Positions 30,562 to 37,895 of a stretch of 37,895 nucleotides of DNA are shown piece after piece. The notes beneath the pieces were generated by a model. That model was given only the letters and a program-made list of their open reading frames with translations. It made no database searches and had not been told where the DNA came from. Numbering within the stretch: the stretch's first letter is position 1; the number at the start of each line of letters is the position of its first letter. A program made the position numbers and the translations under genes. The stretch is from Chara braunii (lineage: Eukaryota > Streptophyta > Charophyceae > Charales > Characeae). The stretch is from contig BFEA01000390.1 of assembly GCA_003427395.1 (NCBI GenBank), forward strand, positions 1,185,053 to 1,222,947. The letters are read 5' to 3'.

Positions 30562-31327
30562 CTAGTTGGGCTTGATGTAATGCCTCACCAGATGCTGCAC
30601 CACCCGGTTCATCTGTTCAGCCTTCCCATTTGCTTCGGGATGATTCCCATAAGTCATATGAAGCTGGCTGCCCATCTGTTCAGCGGCCTTCTTCCACATC
30701 TCACTGGTAAACTGGACATCTCTATCGCTAACAGTGGTCTTTGGCAGTCCAAAGTCACGCACCCAATTGTTCATGAACAACATAATGACGTGCTCAGTCC
30801 TGACAGTCTCCGACATGGCAATTAGTCTAGCATACTTAGTGAACCTATCCACTATGACGAAGACGTGTCTCTTGCCATTCTTGCTGGTCACGAGAGTATC
30901 CATGAAATCCATGGAGATACTCTGCCCTGGGCTTGAGTAACCCAAGCGGAGCTTCAGTCCACGGCTTGTCCCGCAGACAGACCAAACAAGTCTGTACGTA
31001 CTTCTTTGCATCGTCCATCATGTTAGGCCACCAGAATCGCTGTACTAAATTAGCACTAGTCTTCTTGTAGCCGAAATGTCCCGTTGCATCGTGGCACTCA
31101 CCTAAAAATAAACTATGCAAAATTTCCCTAGACAGAACAACTAACCTCTTAAACCTAGCCTTTTCAAGAAAGAGTAACCCATCCACCATCACAAACTCGT
31201 TAGAGGTGGCCTTGTCTTTGGCCTGCAGTTTATTGATGATGTTCATCATGATGGGATCTTCTTTGTAGGCTTCCCCCAAAGATCTGAGTAACGTCCTCAA
31301 ATAAGTCAAACTCAGAAACCAGCGCAC
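30562..31327 (-). pseudogene. Integrase zinc finger and core, element C
   Basis: The zinc finger ECHDATGHFGYKKT...CLVCLRDKP is read at about 31110-30980. After a shift near 30950 the core follows: ISMDFMDTLV, VFVIVDRFTKYARL (absent in part from element A), VSDRDVQFTSEMWKK and NHPEANGKAEQMN. All three catalytic acidic residues are present, so integrase was lost only by frame damage. Confidence 0.88.
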
Positions 31328-31908
31328 CTAGGTAATCTGCCCTTCTAGACAACGCATATGCAACCTTGTTGTACTCTCCCTTCACATAGTCTAGTTTAAA
31401 GTCATACTGATATATGACTTCAATCCAGTGTTTGAGTACATTGGAGAGAACTGGTTGGGTCTCGATCCACTTGAGGGTCTGATGGTCAGTAGAAGAACCT
31501 TCCTAACAGATAGTGCCTCCAGTGGACAAGTGCCTTGTAGAGAGCGTTGAGTTCCCTCTCATAGGTGGACTTTGCCAACTTGTTTGATGGCATCTTTTTG
31601 CTGATATACTCGACCAGTCTCAACTTTTTCCTTTCCTGTTGAGCCAGCACTGCGCCAATGCCATATTGGCTTATATCAATTGTTACAACGAATGGCCTTT
31701 GCGGGTCGGGTACCATGAGAACTTCATGGTGTGTGAGAGCGTGCTTTAACCGCTTGAATGCTGCCTCGGACTCGTCGGTCCAGTCCCATGGTGTGTCAAG
31801 TCGAGTTAGATCAGTCAAGGGAGATGCGATCGTGCTATAGTGCTTTACGAAATTGTGGTAATATCCACACATCCCCAAGAATGATCTGACCTCGGTCACA
31901 GATTGGGG
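31328..31908 (-). pseudogene. RNase H and connection region, element C
   Basis: TEVRSFLGMCGYYHNFVKHY, WDWTDESEAAFKRLKHAL and RNase H start VVTIDISQYGIGAVLAQQ, ending at a stop after LLGRFFY; fragments of the rest (TLKWIETQPVLS, EYNKVAYALSRRADYLG) continue to about 31328. The Asp of the first RNase H motif is kept. Confidence 0.85.
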
Positions 31909-32737
31909 TCATGGCCAGTTACGTATGCTAGCCAGCTTTGCATCTTCGAGCCTAATCCCATTCACGGATACTTCATGACCCAAGTACAAGATTCGAGTGC
32001 GTCCAACCTCGCATTTCTTTAGGTTTATCTTATACTTGTGCTGCCAAAGGAGTGAAAGTACCTTGTCTACATGTTGAGCATGCTCCTCGGCAGTCTTACT
32101 AAAGATAAGTATGTCGTTGAGGTACACAACGACGAACTTATCCAAGTAGTCATGGAAGATCCTATTCACGGCGTGCTAGAATGTACCCGGGGCGGCCAAA
32201 GGGCATCACCACAAAGTCGTACAGACCGTACCTGGTCTGAAATGCGATTTTGTGTTGGTCCTCCAATCTTAGAGCAATCTGATGGTAGCCGAATTTTAGA
32301 TCTATCTTGGTATAGTACTTACACCCCTGCACCCTATACAATAGGTCGTCGATGCGTTGTAGAGGCTCTGCGTTCTTACCGGTGATGGCATCGAGGCCTC
32401 AATAATCAATGCACATCCTTAGTGTCCCCCCTTTCTTTGGGACAAATAAGACTGGTGAGCCAAAGGGGAAGGTGTTAGGCCGAATCCAACCCTTTTCTGT
32501 GAGCTCTTTCAGTCGTCGCTGAAGCTCGTCCAACTCGGTCGGAGCTCTTTCACTTGTCGCTGAAGCTCGTCCAACTCGGCTGAACCTACCCAGGATAATC
32601 TCTATGGCATGGACAACCTCCCAATCTACAACTCTTGTATGCTCCTCAAACAAATCAGGGTACTTAGCGACGACGGTCTCGATCTCTGGAAGTGTTTTAA
32701 TGACCTCCCCTTTCGCAGAGACATATACTAAGTACAT
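31909..32737 (-). pseudogene. Reverse transcriptase, element C, with YLND active site
   Basis: RT is read in pieces: FVPKKGGTLRMCIDY then a TGA (32398-32396 region) where A has Arg, then [16 protein letters not shown], then a break near 32180 and VVVYLNDILIFSK. The catalytic YLDD reads YLND (AAC at 32118-32116), which would abolish polymerisation. A 41-bp direct duplication (GAGCTCTTTCA... at 32501 and 32542) disturbs the region before the fingers. Confidence 0.9.
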
Positions 32738-32760
32738 ATTTTCCTCTTTGTTCTATTTAT

Positions 32761-32822
32761 AATAGTTGTAAAACGCAGGTGTGCATAAACACCCATAGGG
32801 TCTATTAACCTACCGCCTTTAT
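32761..32822. other. 62-bp insertion in element C relative to A
   Basis: Between RTVRLAKYK and the MYLVYVS segment, element C has 62 bases not present at the corresponding site of A (after 4650). The inserted stretch is bracketed by TTTAT at 32756-32760 and 32818-32822, like a 5-bp target duplication. It contains no frame and only a small GGTGT/ACACC hairpin. Confidence 0.55.
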
Positions 32823-32865
32823 ATTTGGCTAGTCTAACGGTCCTCCCATCAGATAACTCCAGCTT

Positions 32866-33183
32866 TCACACCTTGTCACAATCAAACTGGGGCTTGGCAA
32901 CCTCGAGGTAATACATGGTCGACAACATGTTGAAAGGCAAATCGTCGCTCACCAGGAATGATATCTTAGGAATTCTCTCTCCTTCTGGGTAGGAGACCAC
33001 GACTTTAACGCAGTCCACCATCATGCGCTCCTTGTTGGCCAAAGTAGATGCTACCGGTCTACGAAGGCGTTGCACCCGGTCCTTTAGGCACAGTCTCTCA
33101 ACGCAGTCGCGACTTATGAAGTTTTCCGTGGAGCCAATGTCTACGAAGGCACCGCACTTGCTGGCACCCACACCAACTTCCAC
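32866..33183 (-). pseudogene. Protease region, element C
   Basis: Encodes GAFVDIGSTENFISRD (active site D-I-G as in element A), LRRPVASTLANKER, then FLVSDDLPFNMLSTMYYLEV. It ends at a TGA soon after AKPQFDCDKV, in the linker before RT. The Gln following AKP is intact, where element A has TAG. Confidence 0.85.
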
Positions 33184-33255
33184 AACGACCTGCTCCCTTC
33201 AAGGACCTCTACTTAGTGCCACCTAGGACTCACGAGGGTCCACTCACCTTGAAGG

Positions 33256-33397
33256 TCCTCTAAGGCTTCAGACACATCCAACCTACAGAGTATAGTTTGG
33301 TCCGAATGTGTCTGAGGGGTGACTAATCCTCTAAGGCTTCAGACACATCCAACCTACAGAGTATAGTTTGGTCCGAATGTGTCTGAGGGGTGACTAA
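33256..33397 (-). repeat. 71-bp exact tandem duplication carrying a stem-loop
   Basis: The 71 bases 33256-33326 recur at 33327-33397. Each unit contains CAGACACAT (33269-33277; 33340-33348) and ATGTGTCTG (33306-33314; 33377-33385), the counterpart of the 12-bp stem at 4131-4176. Because 71 is not a multiple of three the duplication shifts the frame. Confidence 0.9.
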
Positions 33398-33480
33398 GGA
33401 GTCAATAGCTTCGACCAACTCTTGAAAAGGGGAGGGTACATCACCCGCTTCAATGAGAGTAGAAGCAACTACAACTTCTG

Positions 33481-34440
33481 CTAACCCCGAGTGTTTCCCG
33501 AACTAGAGCTCGTAGAGGCCCCAGACTGAGAGGAAGAAAACCCACCCTTAGTAGGGATCTTTTGCAAGACCTTCGGGTTCTTGCACTTAAACTGTTGGTG
33601 GCCATACTCGCCGCATTTTATGCGAGCACCACGTGACCAATGGTCCCGCCACACTTCTTTATGCAAACCAGCCCTCACCCAAGCAGCTATTTTGTTTGGG
33701 TTGGCGGCTTGGCCCTGACTCCTTTGTTGACCGCCCTTGTCGCGGCCACCTGCCTTACTCTTAACTACGGCGGCGAGGTTGCTGCCCTCAGCACTCTCCT
33801 CGACGTCTAACTCTAATCCCTCCACAAGCTCAAAAACATCATCGATCTCAGTTTGATTCCCATCGAAATCAACCATAATCAATCGACTACCCTTCTTCTT
33901 CCACTCCTGTGGAGCCGCCTTCTTTCTTCCATCCGCAGGGGGGGTATAAGCACCACCCAGCGTAGCCTCTAAATCTAAGGCCGCCTTACTGAATGTCTCA
34001 AATGTGTGATACTCAAGACGAGATTTGCTAGCTAAGAGGTTCGAAATGTCTGTGGGAAGACATCTCAAGAACATGGTCAATAAGACTTGTGGATTATATT
34101 CCACTCCTAGTACGACAATCAACCGCTTTACGGTTGGGGTCGGCTCTCTCACGACCTTGTACTTCCTCGAGTCAAGTTTCAGTAGCCCATCAGTGGCAAT
34201 TTGTGCCTGCTGAGGGTTGTGCCATTGAGCCTCCACCAAATCCATAAAGCTTCCGAAGGTATGGGTCTTGGACCAGTCACCGATGTTTCTTCCAAACCCT
34301 TTGGAAACTACTAATCCATTTAGCCAGCGAGTTGTTGAACCCTGTAAGTAGGATGTTGCAGTAATCACCTCCTCCTCTACCGGCGTCCTCTTCGCCCTGA
34401 CCCACACTTGAACCATTCTCAACCAAGTGTTGAGTGCTTC
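33481..34440 (-). pseudogene. gag: gag capsid and nucleocapsid part, element C
   Basis: A 313-codon frame encodes WVRAKRTPVEEEVITATSYL, the capsid core to LDLEATLGGAYTPP, a Lys-rich joint (KKAAPQEWKKKGSRLIMV) and the knuckle region KCGEYGHQQFKC. The first knuckle Cys appears lost (ARIKCGEY where A has ACINCGEY). The frame lacks the TAG seen in A at the equivalent position. Confidence 0.9.
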
Positions 34441-35275
34441 TTATCTCCTGAGAAGGTTGGAGGTGGTTTCAGAAGGGTCTTGGGGTACCAAGGTTGGTGT
34501 TGTCCCGTTGGTCAGACATGTGGCAACTGTGGTGTAGCTCCAGCCGCTAGACCAGATGATGAGGCAGCAACAGTCTGAGATAGTGCTTTTACCGAGGTAC
34601 CGCTTGGTGATGGTCCGAACTGAGCGGCATACGGGCTTGTCATTGCCAAGCATGGCAACGATGGCAAAACTGTTGGCCTGATTCCTAGCCTGTGCATGGC
34701 GTTTAGGATTTGGTCCAAGGTGTCCTTGATGGTATCCAGTTTGCTGTCCATGTATGCAAGCATGGACATGATGCTCGCCTTAAAAATCTTTTCAGTAATA
34801 CTAAGGGTCGGGTCATCTAACCCCTCTAGTGCAACTTTGTCTGCCTCCCTACCCTCTAGTCTGACACTCCTATCTTAAATATCTTTCTCTTTTAGTAGCC
34901 TGTTTAACTTCCTACTCTAGCCTTAAGAGGATCCTTTCTACTTGCTGGAGTTCCACTTGCTCCCGGCTGCGTGGAGGCGGCGAGCTGAGCTGCAAGCCCG
35001 CCATCTCACTAGTGCCAGCTCCTGACGTACTCGAGATAACATGCGAGCTGGTTTGTTGACCAGTTGTAGTCGCAACAGATGTTGTTGGAGAAGTAGCCAT
35101 AGTTATTGCACTAGCTGTTGCTACTGCCAACGCCCGATCTACAATCCTTGCTACTTCTCTCGCAGTCTCTAGATTACAGGCCCTGGCTTCGAACCTTAGT
35201 CGCATTTCGTCTCTTGGTAGTAGGACCTAGAACACTGAAGGTATCCTACCGGTGCAGCGGGCCTTCATCTGCCCT
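34441..35275 (-). pseudogene. gag: gag N-terminal part, element C, broken and truncated
   Basis: Fragments in several frames match element A gag: RSREQVELQQVERILLRLE, MLAYMDSKLDTIKDTLDQIL, and AQFGPSPSGTSVKALSQTVA. Similarity to A can be followed to about 35275 (equivalent to about 2240 in A), leaving the gag start missing. A stop after SETTSNLLRR splits it from the capsid part. Confidence 0.8.
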
Positions 35276-35575
35276 GGTCCACAGCCAGGGCCTATTTGGC
35301 TATTTGCCAGTCCGGCCTGTGGGACCAGGCCGTGGCCTGACCCCACAGGCCGTGTGGTTATTCAGTCCAGTCCAGTCCAGTCCAGTCAGTCCGTTGGGGG
35401 TATACCCCAGCTGCAGTCTGTTTTGTGGCTCATTCTTCATTTGCACAGACTGGCGTATGTGCGTGTTGAGTCTGCATTGGAGCTGCGTTGTCCCTTCCAG
35501 CTCCATCTCCATCTCCCCCATCCTCATCCCTTCGTCTTGATCCTGAAGGACCGCCATCCCGACGGGTCCATCACA
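35276..35575 (+). repeat. LTR end of element F (left boundary uncertain)
   Basis: Sequence unrelated to elements A and C runs from the truncated gag of C to a primer site at 35577, ending GGTCCATCACA or GGTCCATCA. The left boundary may be TGCCCTGG near 35271. It includes a hairpin (35314-35351) and (AGTCC)n at 35364-35392. Being about 300 bp it is much shorter than the LTR of A. Confidence 0.55.
35314..35351. repeat. 38-base hairpin in the F LTR
   Basis: GGCCTGTGGG (35314-35323) pairs perfectly with CCCACAGGCC (35342-35351), and inside CAGGCC-GT-GGCCTG pairs too, giving 16 base pairs broken only by a 2x2 internal mismatch. It lies about 225 bases before the primer site, a possible R-region fold. 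Confidence 0.85.
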
Positions 35576-35576
35576 C

Positions 35577-35591
35577 TGGTATCAGAGCAGG
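35577..35591 (+). other. Primer binding site of element F
   Basis: TGGTATCAGAGCAGG: the first 12 bases match the complement of the plant initiator Met tRNA 3' end exactly. It lies on the plus strand, opposite to element C, which shows that a separate element begins here. Confidence 0.8.
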
Positions 35592-35648
35592 CTTTCCTTC
35601 CTGCTCCTCTCCCCCACCCACCCCACCTATCAGTTGCCACGTGGCTTG

Positions 35649-35682
<34 letters not shown>

Positions 35683-35986
35683 CGCTCGCCACTTTTCCTT
35701 GGTAATGACACCGGTGCACTCTTTTGATCGTAACTTCTGCACCGGTGGTCCAAATTTATTGATCTTTAGCTGAAAGCTCTCGACGAGCCGCTTCCAACAA
35801 GCTATAGATCGCCTAATTTTGTGCGGTGGTTGAGGAGCTACGATCTTTCAAAGATCGCGATTTTTTTTAAAAGCTCCAAAAAACCACCCGCGCTTTTTTT
35901 TTCAACGAGCGCTATTACTCTAGGCAGTGGCTGATGCTGCGCCTTATCTCGTTGGAAGCGGCTTTCAAAAAGCTTTCCAACAAGAC

Positions 35987-36035
35987 CTCTTTTGCCAAAT
36001 TTCACCCAGCGGGTGAAAAGTTATTGGCAAAAGAG
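35987..36035 (+). repeat. 20-bp hairpin in the F leader
   Basis: CTCTTTTGCCAA (35987-35998) pairs with TTGGCAAAAGAG (36024-36035), and TTTCACCC (36000-36007) with GGGTGAAA (36011-36018), loop AGC. Only a 1/5 internal loop separates the two perfect helices. It is the strongest single fold I found in this leader. Confidence 0.92.
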
Positions 36036-37036
36036 TTTTTGCCCTCTACATCTCCTCTCTTGACCCGTGGCCATCTCCAAAAGTGCCACGTGGCAGTTTG
36101 CTAAGGATTTTTTTTTTTTTGAAGACCCCCCTGGCTAGGGGGCTGCACTACAGTGGAACTGGGTGGCTGATCAAGATCTCAGCCAACCCCAGATAATGTG
36201 CAGCAGCAGTTCATCACCACCTTGAAGACCCCTTCTCCCAAGGGGTGTGTGAAGGCCAAGATCTTGTGGATCTTGGTGAAGTTGTATGCTCTTGGTTACC
36301 CAAGAGCTGGGTATCACCTCTCTCATCCCTAATCCACTCTCCCACTCCCTTTTCCCTCTCTCCCCTTCATCATCTGACCTTCTTTTTCTCTCACCACCAC
36401 TCATCCATCACCTTTTCTCACTCCTCTCCAGTTTTCTCATTTTTCTCCTCTTCTCCCCACTAATCTCTCATCCCCTTCGCTCTTTCTCCATCTACTACCA
36501 TATTTTTACTCTCTCCTTTCCCAACCTCACTCTCCTTGCTTCTTTTCCCTACTTCTCTCCTCTCCTTCCCCTTAATCTCTCATACCCTTCCCTCTTCACT
36601 CATCTCCCACCATCTTTTTCTCTCCTCTCTCTCCACTCACCTTCTTTTACTAATCTCTCACTCTTTTCTTCACATTTTCCATAGCTTTCTCTCTCATTCT
36701 TTTACCCTCCTCTCCTCTTTTCTTCCCCCAACTACAACCCTATCATCTCCCTCACCTACCACTTCAATCTTTTCTCTTTCCCACCTATTTTTCTCTTTTA
36801 TTTATCACTTTTTCATCCCCTCCCCCCCCACTTCGATTTTTTTTTCTTTTTTTCTTTTTTTCTCTTTCTTTTTTATTTAAATTTTCTCTTTTCCTCCAAA
36901 AATCTGAATCACCTTATTCCCTACCTCTTTTCTTATTTTCTGATTTATTTTTTATTTATTTTATTTATTCTGACAATTCGAAATTTTCTGCGGCACCCTA
37001 AAATCTGATTAGGACTTAGCCATTCTTGCTTTCGGT

Positions 37037-37406
37037 ACACATTTTGACCCCGTGGGGGTAACGAAGTGCTGCCGAAATTTTCTATTTTCTTCATACTTAG
37101 TCTTTTTCAGCACATTTTGACCCCTTGGGGGTAGCGAAGTGCTAGCATAATCTTCTTATTTTTCTTTCTTCTTCACGACACACTTCGACCCCATGGGGGT
37201 AACGAAATGCTGCCGAAATTTTTGAAAATTTTCAAAACTTGCTTCTCTTCACTCTCCTCCACCTCCTTATTTATTTATTTACTTACTTATTTATTGTTCT
37301 GAAAATTTTAATTTGCGGCATTTTGAAAGTTAGTGTGTTCCTCTTGCACTTTCCTTCCTCTTGGCACATTTTTGACCCCATGCGGGGTGGGAAAATGCTG
37401 CCGAAA
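37037..37406 (+). repeat. Four spaced ACCCC/GGGGT hairpin repeats
   Basis: Cores at 37047-37059, 37120-37132, 37188-37200 and 37375-37388 share GACCCC-loop-GGGGT, preceded by CACA(T)TT and followed by GAA(G)TGCTGCCGAAA in three copies. Outer pairs differ: AGCAC/GTGCT in copy 2 (37109-37113, 37139-37143), TTCG/CGAA in copy 3, and ATTTT/AAAAT plus GCA/TGC in copy 4. DNA between copies is pyrimidine-rich and unrelated. Confidence 0.85.
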
Positions 37407-37596
37407 ATTCAAAAAAAATAAATATTCTCTCTCTCCTTACTCTTTACATTTTATTTATTTATATCTATTTACTTTTTTATTTTATTTTTAACTCAAAATT
37501 TTATTGTTTATTCTATTTTCTTTCCCCCCTCCCCTTTCCATATTATCTTTTTCTTGATTAGGTCGCCGCTACCCTCCCCTAACCACTTAAACTCTG

Positions 37597-37634
37597 TTAG
37601 GGTTTTCTTAGGGTTTTTCTAGGGTTTAGGGTTC
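37597..37634 (+). promoter_or_regulatory. AGGGTTT (telo-box-like) runs
   Basis: TTAGGGTTTT, TTAGGGTTTTT, CTAGGGTTTAGGGTTC occur within 38 bases. AAACCCTA/TAGGGTTT boxes are frequent near plant transcription starts. The irregular spacing shows it is not a telomere tract. Confidence 0.5.
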
Positions 37635-37706
37635 TTCTAANCCCCCTNCTCTCCCGCCTCCTCCCGTCGGGCACCCTGGACCCGAACGGCTCCTCCCCCC
37701 TCGAGC

Positions 37707-37744
37707 GATTTGGCGCGTTCTTCTCACGCGCGACCCGCCAAATC
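37707..37744. repeat. GC-rich hairpin before the F reading frame
   Basis: GATTTGGC at 37707-37714 pairs with GCCAAATC at 37737-37744, and inside, GCGCGT pairs with ACGCGC around TTCTCTC-like loop sequence. About 115 bases upstream of ATG 37859. Confidence 0.8.
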
Positions 37745-37858
37745 CGGGGTGAGCCGACTCACACATACTCACTCCGCTCCTGCGGTCCCATTCGTCTTAT
37801 CGGCGGCCCCCTCTCCCCACACACCCTCGTGAGCTCTACCTCCCTTTCACTTTCGACC

Positions 37859-37895
37859 ATGGAAGGGAGTTCCTTTGAGGAGATCACCGCGGCGC
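37859..37895 (+). CDS. Start of a reading frame cut by the window edge, probably gag of element F
   Basis: ATG in a good plant context (CGACCATGG) opens MEGSSFEEITAA and remains open to the last base. Upstream is GC-rich leader without competing ATG codons in the last 60 bases. Identity as gag is inferred only from its place downstream of the primer site; a host gene start is an alternative. Confidence 0.4.
   Translation, partial: MEGSSFEEITAA

Larger units (their letters stand above)
28765..35275 (-). mobile_element. Element C: same family as A, minus strand, 5' end missing, inactive
   Basis: Protein segments matching every part of element A occur in reverse order along the plus coordinates, ending in a 1045-bp 3' LTR. 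The right end breaks off inside gag near 35275, where an unrelated plus-strand LTR (element F) begins; the 5' LTR, primer site and leader are not in the window. Frame breaks, a 71-bp duplication, a 41-bp duplication, a 62-bp insertion and an RT active-site change show long inactivity. The flanking GCAAT at 28760-28764 is the expected side of a target duplication. Confidence 0.92.
35592..37858 (+). other. 2.3-kb structured leader of element F
   Basis: No reading frame of note. A run of 30 A lies at 35652-35681. From 35841 to 36307 perfect hairpins follow one another: 35841-35857, 35951-35981, 35987-36035, 36126-36142, 36228-36246, 36256-36276 and 36288-36307. From about 36310 to 37000 the plus strand is almost free of G. 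Four more hairpins lie at 37037-37398, then AGGGTTT runs, a hairpin at 37707-37744 and an ATG. The extent as a leader rests on the primer site at one end and the presumed gag start at the other. Confidence 0.55.

Noticed and set aside
35652-35681. Poly(A) run as the tail of a LINE, SINE or processed pseudogene
   Set aside because: No matching RT, promoter boxes or target duplication were seen; it lies in the F leader just after the primer site.
37597-37634. Telomeric repeat tract
   Set aside because: Only a few irregular AGGGTTT units; consistent with telo-box words near a plant-type transcription start.

Overview
The window is eukaryotic nuclear DNA made almost entirely of decayed LTR retrotransposons. 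All recognisable polymerase genes are of the Ty3/gypsy type. Three things suggest the green (streptophyte) lineage: a tRNA-iMet-type primer site, AGGGTTT telo-box runs near 37.6 kb, and one Dicer-like exon that closely resembles plant DCL1. The mixture of chromovirus types and intron-sized unique DNA would suit a large charophyte genome such as Chara. That is a guess from protein style, not a demonstrated identity.

Layout. (1) 1-8681: element A on the plus strand, with both LTRs (the left one cut by the window edge), primer site, 1.25 kb leader, gag, protease, RT, RNase H, integrase and a chromodomain-like tail. Its reading frame is broken by stops and frameshifts. (2) 8682-15239: an AT-rich stretch followed by element B, a C-rich chromovirus with a classical chromodomain and dead RNase H and integrase sites. 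A 69-bp duplication around a single N in B looks like an assembly join. (3) 15240-19355: tandem repeats surrounding element D, a truncated pol of the type common in basidiomycete gypsy elements, then a tandem LTR-like repeat. (4) 19356-26700: no recognisable genes, but unusually dense inverted-repeat structure: a foldback element, hairpin arrays, duplicated TATA-box modules, and a seven-copy array of hairpins with a conserved 20-nt loop and changing but complementary stems. (5) 26700-28764: low-complexity DNA, a 145-bp tandem duplication, and on the minus strand a spliced exon of a Dicer-like helicase. (6) 28765 to about 35275: element C on the minus strand, same family as A, 3' LTR present, 5' end missing, heavily mutated (RT active site YLND). 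(7) About 35276-37895: element F on the plus strand: LTR end, primer site, a 2.3 kb leader packed with perfect hairpins, then what looks like the first codons of gag at the window edge.

Relationships. A appears to have inserted next to or into the leader of B, F into the gag region of C, and C into the intron just upstream of the Dicer-like exon. No retroelement here has an intact polyprotein, so each would need enzymes supplied by other copies. The most unusual material is the set of structured non-coding arrays. The array near 23.7-24.2 kb is reverse-complement related to the repeats near 37.0-37.4 kb, so the structured DNA at 21-25.8 kb may be the leader of a minus-strand relative of F.
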